Source: CBFGRV01 sp965651265 (GTDB lineage Bacteria > Bacteroidota > Rhodothermia > Rhodothermales > VXPQ01). From it: a stretch of 37,148 nucleotides of DNA. The translations under genes and the position numbers were made by a program. The stretch lies in NCBI GenBank assembly GCA_965651265.1, contig CBFGRV010000031.1:1-37148 (forward strand), in the 5' to 3' direction. Below, piece after piece: positions 17,529 to 24,439 of the stretch (positions are counted from its first letter, which is position 1; every line of letters begins with the position of its first letter). The notes below the pieces were generated by a model. That model was not told the DNA's origin. It ran no database searches and worked only from the letters and a program-made list of their open reading frames with translations.

Positions 17529-17564
17529 GTTTGAAACATTCAAACAGTCCTATGAAACGTTTTA
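17529..17564. promoter_or_regulatory. Operator-like palindromes in the xylanase/GH9 divergent promoter
   Basis: In the 273-base divergent spacer, GTTTGAA-ACA-TTCAAAC (17529-17545) is a perfect 7-3-7 inverted repeat. Its core TTGAAACATTCAA differs by one base from TTGAACCATTCAA upstream of the GH51 gene. About two helical turns further on lies TGAAACGTTTTA (17553-17564), a CG-centred site of LacI-family type. Both sit about 100 bases before the GH9 start. A common regulator of the two transcription units is likely, but which protein binds is not shown. Confidence 0.6.
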
Positions 17565-17653
17565 AATTTTGTATACTGCGATGGGCAGGGAGTGCTTTTG
17601 GTCGAGAGCTGCTCCTCATCCGACCACTTTCAGCGATTCGTCATCCTGTGCGC

Positions 17654-20179
17654 ATGCAATACGGCCTGACGCTGCTCCCCCTCCCCTTTTTTTGTGTTGC
17701 CGCAATGACCGCGTATGCCCAGGAGCCGACCCTCCATCTTGATGCGGACGCCGGCTATTTCAAGAGCAATGGGCTGGATGTAGTCGTCTTCAGCAGTTGG
17801 TACGACGGGTACTTCGGCGACGAAAAAGTGAGTGGTGTCGAGTTGATCCACCACGACGTGCGGACGGCCACGAATGGGGACGTCAGACTGTCAACCAGTC
17901 CGGAACAGTGGGATCCCGTCCCGGAATTCAGGGGAGCGACGATCGACACTGCTGCGCATCGCATCGTCGCCTCGCTCGCCTATTCCGACTACGATTTCGA
18001 ATATCGGATCGTGGTTGAGCCCCAGGGGGATGGCTTCCTGATGAGCGTCGAGCTCGACGAGCCGCTGCCGGAGAGCCTGCAAGGGCAGGCCGGGCTCAAC
18101 CTGGAGTTCTTGCCCGCGGCATACTTCGGAAAGTCATATCTGGCCGACGATCAGTCCGGACTCGTTCCTCGCCACCCCATCGGGCCGATGGAGCCGGTTC
18201 GCGATGTACATCTCGGCCTCTCGTCGCCGGTCAACACCTGGAACACCGCGCAACCCATGCCGCTCGCGGAAGGCAACACGCTCATACTGGCGCCGGAGGA
18301 TCCGGAGCGGCGTGTGACCATCGATGGCCGCGGCGCTCTGCTCTCCCTCTATGACGGACGCAACAAGGCGCAAAACGGCTGGTTCGTCGTCCGCAGCCTC
18401 CTTCCCCGCGGCGAATCGGGAAGGGTGATCGAATGGCTCGTTACGCCGCATCGAATTCCCGGCTGGACACGCCCTCCGGTGATCGCCCACTCGCAGGCGG
18501 GCTACTATCCCCATCAAACCAAAGTGGCGGTCATCGAAACCGGATCCAGGATGGAGGGCTCAGTGCGTCTCTTGCAGATCATGCCCGATGGTCGCCGGGA
18601 AGTGCGCAAATCCGATTCGACAACGTCCTGGGGCAAGTATCTGCGATACCATTATTCGACGTTCGACTTCAGCGACATCACCACGCCGGGGCTTTATGTG
18701 ATCGAGCTCGATGAGGTCACTACGGGTCCCTTCCGGATCGCCGAGGATGTTTACGGACCACCGATCTGGTCGTCTACCCTCGATACGTTCATGCCGGTCC
18801 AGATGGATCACATGTTCGTCAACGACCGGTATCGCGTCTGGCACGGTCCGGGGCATCTCGATGATGCCCTGCAGGCGCCGACCGATCATCTTCATTTCGA
18901 CCTGTACAAGCAGGGGCCGACCACGGATACGCAGTACGAGCCGTTCGAGCACATTCCCGGGCTCAACGTCGGTGGCTGGCACGACGCGGGCGACTACGAC
19001 ATCAGGACGCAGAGCCAGTACGCGACGGTGTCCGACCTCGTGCTCGCCTACGAGACCTTTGGGATCGACTGGGATGAGACGACGGTGGAGCCCGAGAACC
19101 GCTACGTCGACCTGCGCCGGCCTGACGGCGTCCCGGATGCCATCCAGCAGATCAAGCACGGCACGCTGCAGCTTCTCGCCCACTACCGAGCAGTTGGCCA
19201 CGCGATCAACGGCATCATCGTGCCGACCCTCGCCCAGTACACGCACCTCGGCGATGCAATGACCATGACGGACAACCTCATCTACGACCCGTCGCTCGAC
19301 AGTCTCGAGGTGGATGGCAATCGATCGGGGCGTCCGGATGATCGCTGGGCGTTCACGAACAAATCGACGCCGCTCGACTACGGATCGATTGCGGCGCTTG
19401 CGGCGGCCAGTCGCGCCCTGCGCGGATTCGACGACGACCTGGCCCGGGAGGCCTTCGAAACCGCCGTCCGCGTGTGGGATGAGGAAGCGGCCCGTGACGA
19501 TCCCATCCCCTTTCAATTCGGCAACACCACCGGCGGACCCCTCTTCGTGGAAGAGTTGAAGGCCACGGTCGAGTTGCTCATCACCACGCAAGGCGAGCAG
19601 AAGTACGCTGACCGGCTTGCTGAGATGTGGCCCGAGATGGAGGAGCGTTTCATGTGGATCTCCACACTGGCCGTACGCGCCATGCCGTACATGGATGAAG
19701 CCTATCGGCAGCATGTCGAGGCTGCCGTCCGTGCGGCGGCGGAGCAAGTCGAAGCGGTCGCCTCCGAGAATCCATTCGGCGTACCGATCACGACGGGCGG
19801 CTGGGGAGGCAGCGGAGCCGTGCTGCGATTCGGGATGAACAGCTACATCCTCCACAAGGCCTTTCCCGACCTCGTGAGTGGGGAGCACACGCTGCGCGCG
19901 CTCAACTATGTGCTCGGCACGCACCCTGCGTCAAACATTTCGATGGTGTCCGGCATCGGAGGCCGCAGTCACACCGCCGCTTACGGCGCCAATCGGGCCG
20001 ACTACTCGTTCATTCCCGGCGGCATCGTACCCGGCATCGTGATCATCCCCCCGGATTTTCCGGAGATGAAGACGGATTGGCCGTTCCTCTGGTATGAGGG
20101 AGAATATGTAATTACGCTGGCACCCCTCTACATCTTCGTCGCAAACGCCGCCAACGACATCGTGCGGTCCCTGCCTTAG
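17654..20179 (+). CDS. Secreted glycoside hydrolase family 9 (endoglucanase-like)
   Basis: About 841 residues from the ATG at 17654, which gives a signal peptide (MQYGLTLLPLPFFCVAAMTAYAQ). The frame is open further upstream, but those codons overlap the operator-like sites. After a beta-rich N-terminal part comes a CelD-type Ig-like domain (about 280-385, from PPVIAHSQAGYYPHQTKVAVIE). It is followed by the alpha/alpha-barrel with GGWHDAGDYD (catalytic-base aspartates 444 and 447) and, near the end, the acid glutamate in WYEGEYVITLAP (Glu815 or 817). GH9 enzymes invert and cleave beta-1,4-glucans, and some cleave xyloglucan or mixed-linkage glucan. There is no type IX sorting domain, so it is probably periplasmic. 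It is divergent from the xylanase and followed by an esterase gene. Confidence 0.9.
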   Translation: MQYGLTLLPLPFFCVAAMTAYAQEPTLHLDADAGYFKSNGLDVVVFSSWYDGYFGDEKVSGVELIHHDVRTATNGDVRLSTSPEQWDPVPEFRGATIDTAAHRIVASLAYSDYDFEYRIVVEPQGDGFLMSVELDEPLPESLQGQAGLNLEFLPAAYFGKSYLADDQSGLVPRHPIGPMEPVRDVHLGLSSPVNTWNTAQPMPLAEGNTLILAPEDPERRVTIDGRGALLSLYDGRNKAQNGWFVVRSLLPRGESGRVIEWLVTPHRIPGWTRPPVIAHSQAGYYPHQTKVAVIETGSRMEGSVRLLQIMPDGRREVRKSDSTTSWGKYLRYHYSTFDFSDITTPGLYVIELDEVTTGPFRIAEDVYGPPIWSSTLDTFMPVQMDHMFVNDRYRVWHGPGHLDDALQAPTDHLHFDLYKQGPTTDTQYEPFEHIPGLNVGGWHDAGDYDIRTQSQYATVSDLVLAYETFGIDWDETTVEPENRYVDLRRPDGVPDAIQQIKHGTLQLLAHYRAVGHAINGIIVPTLAQYTHLGDAMTMTDNLIYDPSLDSLEVDGNRSGRPDDRWAFTNKSTPLDYGSIAALAAASRALRGFDDDLAREAFETAVRVWDEEAARDDPIPFQFGNTTGGPLFVEELKATVELLITTQGEQKYADRLAEMWPEMEERFMWISTLAVRAMPYMDEAYRQHVEAAVRAAAEQVEAVASENPFGVPITTGGWGGSGAVLRFGMNSYILHKAFPDLVSGEHTLRALNYVLGTHPASNISMVSGIGGRSHTAAYGANRADYSFIPGGIVPGIVIIPPDFPEMKTDWPFLWYEGEYVITLAPLYIFVANAANDIVRSLP

Positions 20180-20291
20180 CCGGCGCACGCGTCGTCCGCC
20201 CTGCGTTCGACGTGTGCGGACCGCGCGAGCCGCATGCCACGATCAGCCTTCCACATTCCAATCACCCGTCACCAAACCCGGACCAAGTCGC

Positions 20292-21245
20292 ATGAACTGG
20301 ACCAGAACGGTTATCAAGGCTTTTGCACTCGTCCTCGCCGTAGCGGCGATGATTCTGCCGGCATCGGCTACGGCTCAGGATGGAACGATCTATCCGCTCG
20401 AAGCCCCGCCGGAGCCGAATGCCATCCCACTCGGTACCGGTGGCGTCGAAGGTCAGACGGCGCCGGAGAGCTGGTTTCGACAGTGGGGCGACCCGATGGC
20501 TCGCAACGTATCCACCGCGACCCTCACGCCGTTCCTGCCGGAGCCGGACAAGGCAAACGGTGCGGCCGTCATCGTGGCACCCGGAGGCGGATTCAGGTGG
20601 CTGTCGATGGGCAACGAGGGCTGGGAAGTCGCCGAGGCGCTCGTGGAGCATGGAATCGCCGCTTTTGTGCTCAAATACCGCCTCCAGCCGACCCCGGAAT
20701 CCCTCGACGAATTCAGTGACGGCATGAATCGGATGTTTGCGGCCGCTTCCGATTCATCGAATCGTTCGGATGGCGAAGCACGGCCGAGGCCGCCGCGTTG
20801 GGATCTATCCAATCAGCTTGAGGATGCGGAGGCCGCGTATGCTATGATCGTCGAGCGGGCCGAGGAATGGGGCGTCGATACGGATCGCATCGGTATGATC
20901 GGATTCTCGGCCGGCGCGGGCCTCACGATGCACTCCACGCTCAACTCCGAGACCATGGACCTCGCCTTCATCGGTCCGATTTATGGCGGGATGGGTCCGG
21001 TCGAGGTGCCCGAAGACGCCCCGCCCATGTTCAATGTCATCGCCTCGGATGATTTCCTCTTCCGTGGCCAATTCGGCGTGATCAAGTCCTGGTTCGATGC
21101 GGGCCGGCCCGTCGAATTTCACCTGTACCAGAACGGCGGCCACGGTTTCGGGCTCGGGAATCCGGACCGAACCAGCAATCGCTGGTTCGATGCTTTCGTT
21201 CACTGGCTAGATGTAAACGGATTCCTCGATTCGCGAGGCGGGTAA
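20292..21245 (+). CDS. Secreted alpha/beta-hydrolase, probable carbohydrate esterase
   Basis: About 317 residues from the ATG at 20292, chosen because it opens a signal peptide (MNWTRTVIKAFALVLAVAAMILPASATAQ). The fold is a serine esterase: oxyanion-hole segment VIVAPGGGFRWLSMGNEG, nucleophile elbow GFSAGA (Ser206), acid in IASDDFLF (Asp253 or 254) and base in NGGHGFGL (His284). Proteins of this type in hemicellulose loci often remove acetyl groups from xylan or xylo-oligosaccharides. Acetylxylan esterase is therefore the likely role, inferred from context. It lies about 110 bases after the GH9 gene on the same strand and probably shares its transcript. There is no sorting domain, so periplasmic action is expected. 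Confidence 0.82.
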   Translation: MNWTRTVIKAFALVLAVAAMILPASATAQDGTIYPLEAPPEPNAIPLGTGGVEGQTAPESWFRQWGDPMARNVSTATLTPFLPEPDKANGAAVIVAPGGGFRWLSMGNEGWEVAEALVEHGIAAFVLKYRLQPTPESLDEFSDGMNRMFAAASDSSNRSDGEARPRPPRWDLSNQLEDAEAAYAMIVERAEEWGVDTDRIGMIGFSAGAGLTMHSTLNSETMDLAFIGPIYGGMGPVEVPEDAPPMFNVIASDDFLFRGQFGVIKSWFDAGRPVEFHLYQNGGHGFGLGNPDRTSNRWFDAFVHWLDVNGFLDSRGG

Positions 21246-21292
21246 CTCCAGAGATCGAGCGGCGCGGTGGTAAGCGGGCTCGGGAGCGAGAG

Positions 21293-21730
21293 CTATTGGA
21301 GCTCTTCGGCGAGGCCAATTAGAATTCCCTCGGGCCCGCGGATGTAGCATAGCCGATACTGGTCCTCGTATTGGACCACTCTGTCGACGACCGTCGCGCC
21401 GTGCTTACGGAGCCGGGCGAGCGTATCGTCTAGATCCTCGACGGTGAACATGACGCGCAGGTAACCCAGCGCGTTCACCGGCGCGTTTCGATGGTCGGCG
21501 ATCACAGGTGGGGCGACGAATCGGGACAACTCGAGGCGGCTGTGGCCGTCCGGCGTCCGCATCATGGCGACCTCGACCCGCTGACGGTGCAGACCGGTGA
21601 CGCCGTCGGCCCAATCCCCTTCGATTGGCGCGCGCCCCTCCAGCTCAAGGCCGAGTTCGGTGAAAAACTCGACGGCGACGTCGAGGTCCTCGACCACGAT
21701 GCCGACATTGTCCATCCGCTTGATACTCAT
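21293..21730 (-). CDS. VOC-superfamily (glyoxalase/bleomycin-resistance fold) protein
   Basis: A 145-residue cytoplasmic protein with the paired beta-alpha-beta-beta-beta modules of the vicinal oxygen chelate superfamily: MDNVGIVVEDLDVAVEFFTELGLELEGRAP, then HSRLELSRF, and GYLRVMFTVEDLDDTLARLRKHGATVV with YIRGPEGILIGLAEEL at the end. Metal-ligand positions are plausible (the C-terminal Glu in GLAEEL). The substrate cannot be told: members include glyoxalases, dioxygenases and drug-binding proteins. It is the last gene of a tight minus-strand trio, 4 bases behind the DUF2214 gene, and is convergent with the esterase. Confidence 0.88.
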   Translation of the reverse strand: MSIKRMDNVGIVVEDLDVAVEFFTELGLELEGRAPIEGDWADGVTGLHRQRVEVAMMRTPDGHSRLELSRFVAPPVIADHRNAPVNALGYLRVMFTVEDLDDTLARLRKHGATVVDRVVQYEDQYRLCYIRGPEGILIGLAEELQ

Positions 21731-21734
21731 AGTT

Positions 21735-22187
21735 CTACGATAATAGTCCGCGGGCCATGGCCGTGGCCAGGAGGACCATGATGGAGATCATGACCAGTTG
21801 GATCGTGCTCACACGGGCGAGTGTCCGGGCCGGAGAAAGGTCGATGTCGCCGCCGCGAGAGTTGGCAATGCGCCATCCAACGAGCGTCCGCATCGGCCGC
21901 ATCTCGAGAAGCAGGATGCCGAACAGCAGCATCACCTTGAGCCAGAAGGCGATGCTGCCCAGATAATAGGCCGTTCCCTTTTCCAGCCCGCCGAATGCGC
22001 GCCAGATGCCGCTGCCGATCCAGAGGATAGCCGCAATGCCCCAGAGCGAATCGCCAACGAAGGCCGTCTTCAGGCTCCCGGGATCCGTGTCGATCCGCCG
22101 AAGCGCGAACGCGCGGATTCCGATCCCCGCCGAGCCGATGACGAGGGCGAGAAGGTGAATGGCGGCAATGGACCAGGCAAGGGTCAT
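21735..22187 (-). CDS. DUF2214-type integral membrane protein
   Basis: A 150-residue protein with four hydrophobic segments (about 5-25, 48-66, 78-96 and 128-148). It matches the DUF2214 layout: AIHLLALVIGSAGIGIRAFALRR at the start, FVGDSLWGIAAILWIGSGIWRAF in the middle, and a FWLKVMLLFGILLLEMRPM block. An excellent ribosome site (GGAGGT, 22196-22191) precedes the ATG at 22187. The function of the family is unknown. It is the middle gene of the trio with the Imm-5-like and VOC genes. Confidence 0.85.
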   Translation of the reverse strand: MTLAWSIAAIHLLALVIGSAGIGIRAFALRRIDTDPGSLKTAFVGDSLWGIAAILWIGSGIWRAFGGLEKGTAYYLGSIAFWLKVMLLFGILLLEMRPMRTLVGWRIANSRGGDIDLSPARTLARVSTIQLVMISIMVLLATAMARGLLS

Positions 22188-22200
22188 GTTACCTCCATAC

Positions 22201-22782
22201 TTAGATTAAGTGTTCGGGTTGCGCATTGGGTACCAGAGAGCCTTTAATCCCATCCGGATTAGATGGGAGTGGATCGAATACGTGCCAACACAGGTGATTG
22301 CGCAACCTTTGATCGTCGAGGACGAGCTCGCGAATCTCTGGTGGCAGCTGCTCGCGTTGCCATCGGCACTCCAATCTTCCCGCGTCATCCTCGCTACCAT
22401 GGGGTGCCGCCGCGCGTACGGCCTTGATGGCGTAGGCGGCGGCGCCGAGCTCATGGGCCGCAACGTGCGCTACGACGGCGGCCTGCCCTGCAGCGTAGGC
22501 GGCGAACCGCGGCGCGCCTTTCAATGGCCTCGCTGCGGCCATGGCGCTGCCTCCGGCTGCACGAGTTTCCATCATCCTGGTCTCCAGGCGCGTCCAGGCA
22601 CGGATCATCTCGATCGCCCGGCGCGGTCGCGCGTCGTATGGATGCGCATCTTCGAACAGATGCAGAACATGCTCAGCACACGCCGCCGCCCATAACGCCA
22701 GCAGCCGATGGTCATGGTCTGTGAGGGTGCCTCCGCGCCGGATGGTAACAAAGCGTGGATCGCGAATCTTTGGAAGAATCAT
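22201..22782 (-). CDS. Imm-5-like putative immunity protein
   Basis: A 193-residue all-alpha protein rich in Ala, His and Trp. The arrangement LLALWAAACAEHVLHLFEDAHP, then PRRAIEMIRAWTR, AARPLKGAPRFAAYAAGQAAVVAHVAAHELGAAAYAIKAV and a C-terminal segment with WQREQLPPEIRELVLDDQRLRNHLCWHVFDP matches proteins annotated as putative immunity protein (Imm-5-like). The name comes from comparative genomics of toxin systems. No toxin gene is adjacent here, so immunity to a toxin is unproven. It is the first gene of a minus-strand trio, with a 13-base gap to the DUF2214 gene. Confidence 0.75.
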   Translation of the reverse strand: MILPKIRDPRFVTIRRGGTLTDHDHRLLALWAAACAEHVLHLFEDAHPYDARPRRAIEMIRAWTRLETRMMETRAAGGSAMAAARPLKGAPRFAAYAAGQAAVVAHVAAHELGAAAYAIKAVRAAAPHGSEDDAGRLECRWQREQLPPEIRELVLDDQRLRNHLCWHVFDPLPSNPDGIKGSLVPNAQPEHLI

Positions 22783-22955
22783 TGACTGTCGGATGAAGGG
22801 TCTGCCCCGCCGTTGCCCTAGAAGACGCGAGGGATTTTATGGGGACGCATCGTGAGGCGCCGCGTTGGGAAGCTCCTGAGGCGGCAGGACCATCTTCACA
22901 ACCGGAACTACCTTTTTATCAGACTTAGCTTTCTGCCTGCGCCGCGCTCTCCCTG

Positions 22956-23201
22956 ATGTGTTTGCTGGGCGCATCCGACGCCTCAGCTCAGCCCATCCAG
23001 GGCCTTGGTACCTTCGATCCTCGCGCCCTTTCGGCGGACGGGACGACCATCATTGGGTTCGATCCCGCGTACGCGTGGCCCCCAGCAGTCAGATAGGTCG
23101 ATCGACAAACGGGGACGCTCGCCTCGCTGCCGGATGGAGTGATCCTCCGCGCCGTGTCCGGAGACGACACGATCATCGTCGGGTTTCGTCAAGAGACCTA
23201 A
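22956..23201 (+). pseudogene. Remnant of a secreted HAF-repeat-type protein, with internal amber codon
   Basis: One frame reads MCLLGASDASAQPIQGLGTF, then ALSADGTTIIGFD, an in-frame TAG at 23094-23096, and then VDRQTGTLASLPDGVILRAV and SGDDTIIVGF before TAA at 23199-23201. The first part is the end of a signal peptide (ASAQ). The rest resembles the repeats of HAF-family extracellular proteins (GLGTF...A.S.DG..IIG pattern). The signal peptide lacks its basic start, as an upstream in-frame stop lies at 22926-22928. The protein ends after about two repeats. It is a decayed fragment of a larger surface protein. Confidence 0.6.
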
Positions 23202-23278
23202 ATCAATTCCGGACACGCGTTGACTTGCTCTCGCGCGTCGTCAACTGCCGACCGGTTGAACCCTCTGGCGATCAGCCA

Positions 23279-23359
23279 TTACGGAAGAGCCGGCTCGAAC
23301 AGGCTGACGGGCCAGCACCTCCCCGCGTACCATTCGGCGATCTGATCGTACTCGCGCAT
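23279..23359 (-). pseudogene. N-terminal stub of a probable SAM-dependent methyltransferase
   Basis: A 26-codon frame starts MREYDQIAEWYAGR and then runs out at a TAA. The pattern YD-x-I-A-x-W-Y is the common opening of class I methyltransferases, just ahead of the SAM-binding motif, which is missing. The piece lies between two other decayed or accessory genes. It is best read as the broken start of a lost gene. The match is short, so confidence is modest. Confidence 0.35.
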
Positions 23360-23418
23360 GCCCAGCGACAAGGTGATGATGGTCGATGCGCGTCATAGGC
23401 GCCTGATGGAGCGTTGCG

Positions 23419-24000
23419 TCAGAGACCGCTACATTGGTCCTCCTTGTTGCCGTCGACAACATTGCCCTCCCCGCTTGGTGCAGGGTTGTTGCCCGTGCAC
23501 TGCAAGTTACCATCGATCACGTTATCGGAATACGTGAACGGTCCGCCCCCGTTATCAAAGGCCTGCAGGTTTCCGCCGATCGTATTGTTGCGGGCCGTGA
23601 GGGTGCCGACATTATCCTCGAGTTGGAGGTTGCCACCGATGTATGTGTCGCGTACGTCCACATCACCGCCGTCCTCGAACTGAATGTCGCTCTCAATCCG
23701 AGAATCGCTGGAGACGGCGAGGCTAAGGGCACCTTCCGCCTGTATGTTTCCGTCCACGACGATGCCGCTTGCCGTCAGCATCGAACCACGACGCATAAAC
23801 ACATTGCCATTGATGGTCACATTGGTGAGCGTGCACGTCGCATCGCGCTGGATCGTCAGGTCGTCATCAATTGTTTCACCGCTGATATCGCAAGATCCAC
23901 TTCCGTCACCGATCACGCGGCCCTCGTCCCCGTTGGTCTCCGTGGAGTCGCACGCGGCAAGAACGAATAGGAGCGCGATCGCAAATATCTGGAATTTCAT
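23419..24000 (-). CDS. Small beta-helix lipoprotein
   Basis: A 193-residue lipoprotein: MKFQIFAIALLFVLAAC has a clear lipobox (VLAAC, Cys16), followed by an acidic linker. The mature part consists of about eight repeats of roughly 20 residues with the signature (T/V)(I/V)xGN(L/I)Q: TNVTINGNVFM, GIVVDGNIQAE, DTYIGGNLQLE, NNTIGGNLQAF, DNVIDGNLQC and NVVDGNKEDQC. This is the ladder of a short left- or right-handed beta-helix. No enzyme motif is visible, and the final Cys residues may form a cap. It is divergent from the kinase gene across about 310 bases. Its role is unknown; a surface or periplasmic scaffold is possible. Confidence 0.82.
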   Translation of the reverse strand: MKFQIFAIALLFVLAACDSTETNGDEGRVIGDGSGSCDISGETIDDDLTIQRDATCTLTNVTINGNVFMRRGSMLTASGIVVDGNIQAEGALSLAVSSDSRIESDIQFEDGGDVDVRDTYIGGNLQLEDNVGTLTARNNTIGGNLQAFDNGGGPFTYSDNVIDGNLQCTGNNPAPSGEGNVVDGNKEDQCSGL

Positions 24001-24235
24001 AGCAATCCGAACTTGTTCAGAGCATAGTGCACTGCGAACAACCTTGGGTCCGGAGCCCTGTTTCGTAACGATCTGGGTGCCAGACGAGGCCGGTCGCCGT
24101 GCTATGCAAATCCGTGCTCGACAGATTCGCCGACGCGATCACTCATGATGTCATCGCTTTAGATCGCCTCGCTGAAGAAAATCCCCACGCTCGCCTCGCG
24201 CTGCCCCACCTTAATTTGCTTAAAAATCAAGTCGC

Positions 24236-24264
24236 TTGCGGCAAACCACAAATCGCGGTACTAT
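24236..24264 (+). promoter_or_regulatory. Sigma-70-like promoter candidate before the histidine kinase
   Basis: TTGCGG (24236-24241) and TACTAT (24259-24264) are separated by exactly 17 bases, and the first downstream ATG is 50 bases further on. It would drive the response-regulator stub and the kinase gene. The rest of the spacer back to 24001 shows no gene and no clear repeat. Confidence 0.45.
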
Positions 24265-24313
24265 TGCCCATCTTTGGCGAATCCTCAGCACCGCAACCAA
24301 CCTGGCGCCATTC

Positions 24314-24439
24314 ATGAAGACGGTCCTCGTGGTTGACGAAGAACGCGATGTCGAGGCTCTTATCCTGATCGACACGAAGCCGATCGACGTCAACACACGG
24401 AAAGGCAGGATCCAGGTCGTGCCCGACACAACGACATGA
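24314..24439 (+). pseudogene. Response-regulator receiver-domain stub, coupled to the kinase start
   Basis: A 41-codon frame starts MKTVLVVDEERDVEALI, an unmistakable first strand and helix of a response-regulator receiver domain, including the acidic pair (VDE). It then departs from the family (LILIDTKPIDVNTRKG) and stops at TGA. The phosphorylation aspartate is absent. The TGA overlaps the first possible kinase ATG as ATGA, so translation could be coupled. It is either a decayed response regulator left beside its kinase or a short leader peptide made from one. Confidence 0.55.

Noticed and set aside
18560..19924. Minus-strand open frame of 454 codons inside the GH9 gene
   Set aside because: It is antisense to the GH9 catalytic domain, which carries the family's catalytic motifs; no ribosome site or family match.
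24099..24317. 72-codon plus-strand frame before the kinase
   Set aside because: It lies across the promoter candidate and has no family similarity; the response-regulator stub in another frame is better supported.
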